Shown here one piece after another: positions 31,571-33,737 of a stretch of DNA of 33,737 nt (position 1 is the stretch's first letter; the number at the start of each line of letters is the position of its first letter). Source of the DNA: Geitlerinema sp. BBD 1991-9 (lineage in GTDB: Bacteria > Cyanobacteriota > Cyanobacteriia > Cyanobacteriales > Geitlerinemataceae). The stretch lies in contig LWRO01000046.1 in the NCBI GenBank assembly GCA_001657325.1, positions 1 through 33,737 of the forward strand, read 5' to 3'. Under the pieces are notes generated by a model. The model searched no databases and had not been told where the DNA came from. It saw nothing but the letters and a program-made list of their open reading frames with translations. A program made the position numbers and the translations under genes.

Positions 31571-32650
31571 TTACCGACCGATCTCCTCGTTACTCCAAGC
31601 CCGAGGAAAGACACGAACGGCATTTTGGGGAACAGACAGTTGAACCCGAGAGCCAATTGGCAAAACGGAGAGTTCAGGACTACGGGCGTGCAGACATTGA
31701 CCGGAAGGCATCAACAAGCAGTAGCGATGTTCGCGTCCGAGGAACTGTCGATCTCGGACTGTTATCGTTCCTCGATCGTCCGGTTTCACGATTAAATCTT
31801 CCTCGCGAATCATCATGTCCCCCGTATCCGTCATCAGTTCTCCCGTTGCGGGTACATCGAACTCTCCGACTTCTGTTTCCCAACACGAACCGTTGCGACG
31901 GGCGTTGAGAAAATTGGCTTGGGTGACGAATTCAGCGACAAATCGAGAGGTGGGTTCGTGGTAGATTTGCTCGGGTGTCCCGACTTGTTCGAGACGACCT
32001 TGACGCATGACACCGACAATATCGGAAACAGCCATGGCCTCTTCTCGATCGTGGGTCACGAAGATCGCCGTCGTACCAGTGGATTTGAGAACGTTGCGAA
32101 TTTCGTTTCGCAGATATAGCCTGACTTGAACGTCGAGATTACTCAGCGGTTCGTCGAGCAGCATTAATACGGGACGCGGGGCGAGGGCGCGGGCGAGGGC
32201 GACGCGCTGGCGTTGTCCCCCTGACAGTTGATGCGGGTAACGGTTGTGAAATCCTTCGAGATCGACGAGGGCAATAGTTTCACGGACTCGTCGATCGACC
32301 TCATCGGATTTGAGTTTGAGCTTTTTCAAGCCGAAGGCAACGTTTTCCGCGACGCTAAGATGGGGAAAGAGGGCGAATTCTTGAAACACCATCCCCAAAT
32401 TTCGTTTTTCGGGAGGAATCGATCGACCTCCCCCTGCAATCGTCCGCCCGTCAAGCAAAATTCGCCCGCGATCGAGCTGCTCGAATCCAGCAACGAGTCG
32501 TAATAGCGTCGTTTTCCCACAGCCCGACGGCCCGAGTAGCGACAGAATTTCTCCTTGATGTAGGCTCAGGTCGATAGCTTCGACCGCTGGAAAGGTCGTG
32601 TGGGGATACTGTTTTCGCACCCCTTCCAGCTTAAGGATTTCTGAGGTCAT
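31571..32650 (-). CDS. ABC transporter ATP-binding protein, iron(III)/polyamine type (FutC-like)
   Basis: A 359-residue ATPase that powers import through a binding-protein-dependent transporter. The nucleotide-binding domain has Walker A GPSGCGKTTLLRLVAG (40-55), Q-loop GMVFQEFALFPHL, signature LSGGQRQRVALARALAPRP (142-160) and Walker B VLMLLDEPLSNLD (161-173), with the H-loop His in IFVTHDREEAM. A C-terminal TOBE-like domain follows (about 240-359). The overall pattern, including GGGRSIPPEKRNLGMVFQEF, fits the ferric-ion FbpC/FutC branch, but spermidine/putrescine PotA is similar. No permease or binding-protein gene is adjacent, so it is an orphan ATPase here. Start ATG at 32650; its spacer may hold regulatory elements. 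Confidence 0.86.
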   Translation of the reverse strand: MTSEILKLEGVRKQYPHTTFPAVEAIDLSLHQGEILSLLGPSGCGKTTLLRLVAGFEQLDRGRILLDGRTIAGGGRSIPPEKRNLGMVFQEFALFPHLSVAENVAFGLKKLKLKSDEVDRRVRETIALVDLEGFHNRYPHQLSGGQRQRVALARALAPRPVLMLLDEPLSNLDVQVRLYLRNEIRNVLKSTGTTAIFVTHDREEAMAVSDIVGVMRQGRLEQVGTPEQIYHEPTSRFVAEFVTQANFLNARRNGSCWETEVGEFDVPATGELMTDTGDMMIREEDLIVKPDDRGTITVRDRQFLGREHRYCLLMPSGQCLHARSPELSVLPIGSRVQLSVPQNAVRVFPRAWSNEEIGR

Positions 32651-32839
32651 AGGCGATCGTTCGCGTTACAGGCAGCTTGTCAGCTCGACCCATCAACAAA
32701 TCAAAAAATCTCTCAATTAGCATAGCAATAATACGGAAATACTGACAAAAAGATTTCGTAAAGTGTTTTGTGTTTTACGCAAAGATACTGTGTTTCTAGG
32801 AAGATTAGCGCTTGAAGTCGTATCGCAGTTGTTGATTTT

Positions 32840-32862
32840 ATTGAGAATAAGTCTTATTTGCT
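32840..32862. promoter_or_regulatory. Palindrome AATAAGTCTTATT, possible iron box
   Basis: ATTGAGAATAAGTCTTATTT contains the 13-bp perfect palindrome AATAAG-T-CTTATT, resembling an AT-rich Fur site. It is about 190 bases upstream of the ABC ATPase start and just after the 3' end of the GUN4 gene. Tentative. Confidence 0.3.
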
Positions 32863-32870
32863 ATTTTGCT

Positions 32871-33530
32871 TCAATCCCCACAATTCCCCATGGCGATTTC
32901 CGGCCAGTCGTCTCGTGCGAATAAGACATCCATACACATCGCTAAGCCGACAAAGCCAAACGAGACCATCACCGATTGCCAAACGGCTAAGGGAAGATGT
33001 CCCTCCGGAGCGTCAGACGTATAGTTCAAGCGATCGGGATCGAACCACTTCCCACCACTGACCCACTGAACGCGCGTTCCCAGGGTCGAATATTCCTCCA
33101 GTGCGTCTCGATAAATCTGTCGTTGGACGTGAAATCCAAACCGTCCGTCACTATAGGTTGCCCACAATCGATCGATCTGCTGCAATCTCTCGATCGAAAG
33201 CATTTCCCAATCGTCGAGGTCTAAATATCCTCGTTGCTCGACCCCCCCAGCTCGCAACAACAAGCGTAACGTTTCTCGATCGGCAGCTTCGTACTTCCCG
33301 TCTTTGAGCAAATCTTCTAAGCGCGTAAAATCTAGAGTGTCCGACCGCTCGGGGTGAGGATAAGTTGTCGGAAACGGAGTTGGCTTATTCTCGGGAGGTA
33401 CGACTGTTTCGAGACTACGGCGCATAAATGTCGCCTCTCGCCGTTCCCTCGATTGACGATTGAGCTTAGCCTTCCACCCAATCCACACGACCAGAATCGC
33501 GATCGCAACCAGCAAAGCGATCCATTCCAT
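32871..33530 (-). CDS. Membrane-anchored GUN4-domain protein
   Basis: A 219-residue protein with one N-terminal transmembrane helix (WIALLVAIAILVVWIGW, about residues 3-19), a basic linker with Pro (40-60), and a GUN4 domain from about residue 66: DFTRLEDLLKDGKYEAADRE, then WEMLSIERLQQIDRLWATYS, DGRFGFHVQRQIYRDA and WFDPDRLNYTSDAPEGHLPL. GUN4 proteins bind porphyrins and stimulate Mg-chelatase; many cyanobacterial paralogues with extra domains have unknown roles. The central helical core and the WATYSDGRFGFHVQ block of the fold are intact. It is upstream of the ABC ATPase in the same direction, 220 bases apart. It differs from canonical Gun4, which is soluble, so this is a paralogue, possibly a membrane porphyrin sensor. 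Confidence 0.85.
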   Translation of the reverse strand: MEWIALLVAIAILVVWIGWKAKLNRQSRERREATFMRRSLETVVPPENKPTPFPTTYPHPERSDTLDFTRLEDLLKDGKYEAADRETLRLLLRAGGVEQRGYLDLDDWEMLSIERLQQIDRLWATYSDGRFGFHVQRQIYRDALEEYSTLGTRVQWVSGGKWFDPDRLNYTSDAPEGHLPLAVWQSVMVSFGFVGLAMCMDVLFARDDWPEIAMGNCGD

Positions 33531-33576
33531 ACTTCACCACGTCCCAAACAACCTCTAACAGTCTACCGAAATCAGC

Positions 33577-33737
33577 CCCCAAACACCGGACTCTAACCCC
33601 ACTGCTCACTGCTCACTGCTCACTGCTCACTGCTCACTGAAAAAGGCTCACTCCCCAAACACCGGACTCTAACCCCACTGCTCACTGCTCACTGCTCACT
33701 GCTCACTGCTCACTGAAAAAGGCTCACTCCCCAAACA
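33577..33737. repeat. 76-bp tandem duplication containing (CTCACTG)5 arrays
   Basis: Two perfect 76-bp copies (33577-33652 and 33653-33728) and the start of a third (33729-33737) that runs off the edge. Each copy holds CCCCAAACACCGGACTCTAA, then five CTCACTG heptamers, then AAAAAGGCTCACT. The heptamer arrays thus sit inside a larger tandem repeat. No coding potential. It lies upstream of the GUN4 gene. Confidence 0.9.

Noticed and set aside
30835-31908. Long plus-strand frame of 357 codons overlapping the P450 3' end and the ABC ATPase gene
   Set aside because: It is the out-of-frame shadow of two well-supported genes; its product is Arg/Ser/Pro-rich without any domain.
33601-33715. CRISPR array
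   Set aside because: The repeats are seven-base units without spacers, nested in a 76-bp tandem duplication; no cas genes are present.

Overview
The window is chromosomal DNA from a cyanobacterium. The markers are chlI (Mg-chelatase ATPase), a GUN4-domain protein, a cyanobacterial-type Fur, a BT1-family folate/pteridine transporter, DUF3727, DUF6464 and DUF2993 proteins, and a CYP110-like P450. The palindromic core CGATCG is very dense in genes and spacers, mostly as TCGATCGA or CTCGATCG rather than the classic HIP1 octamer GCGATCGC. Short heptanucleotide tandem arrays also occur in several spacers. I cannot name the genus; a filamentous non-heterocystous lineage is a guess.

Layout. 1-3.1 kb: 5'-truncated TnpB remnant running off the left edge, an L,D-transpeptidase, a COG0523 GTPase, a MITE-like repeat and a frameshifted Uma2 gene. 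3.1-8.4 kb: BT1 transporter, HAD phosphatase, GalU-like nucleotidyltransferase and lepA. 8.5-14.9 kb: a pentapeptide-repeat/GST fusion, DUF6464, an oligopeptide-type binding lipoprotein, a repeat-filled spacer, a macro-domain protein, a second MITE copy, a TAXI-type binding lipoprotein and a small cyanobacterial protein. 15-20 kb: ffh, an MDR oxidoreductase, then DUF3727-mltG-yqeG. 20-21.8 kb: a spacer with a three-hairpin array and a PEP-CTERM protein. 21.8-25 kb: DUF2993, chlI-ruvC and divergent fur. 25-28.5 kb: UDP-glucuronate decarboxylase carrying a 332-residue intein, then UDP-glucose dehydrogenase. 28.5-30 kb: an AT-rich island with two unrecognised ORFs. 30-33.7 kb: P450, an iron-type ABC ATPase, membrane-anchored GUN4 protein and a 76-bp tandem repeat at the right edge.

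How genes fit together. The GalU-like enzyme, UDP-glucose dehydrogenase and UDP-glucuronate decarboxylase are successive steps from glucose-1-phosphate to UDP-glucose, UDP-glucuronate and UDP-xylose. The decarboxylase is split by an intein immediately before its catalytic Tyr-x-x-x-Lys, so this branch should depend on protein splicing. L,D-transpeptidase and MltG act on peptidoglycan. Fur and the iron-type ABC ATPase point to iron homeostasis; ChlI and the GUN4 protein point to tetrapyrrole metabolism.

The most unusual items are the intein and its junction mimicry, the pentapeptide-GST fusion, the hairpin array at 20.15-20.24 kb, the two related MITE-like elements with a strong internal palindrome, and the AT-rich island. 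Start codons were moved downstream of the longest ORF where a family start or ribosome-binding site supported it; each case is stated.
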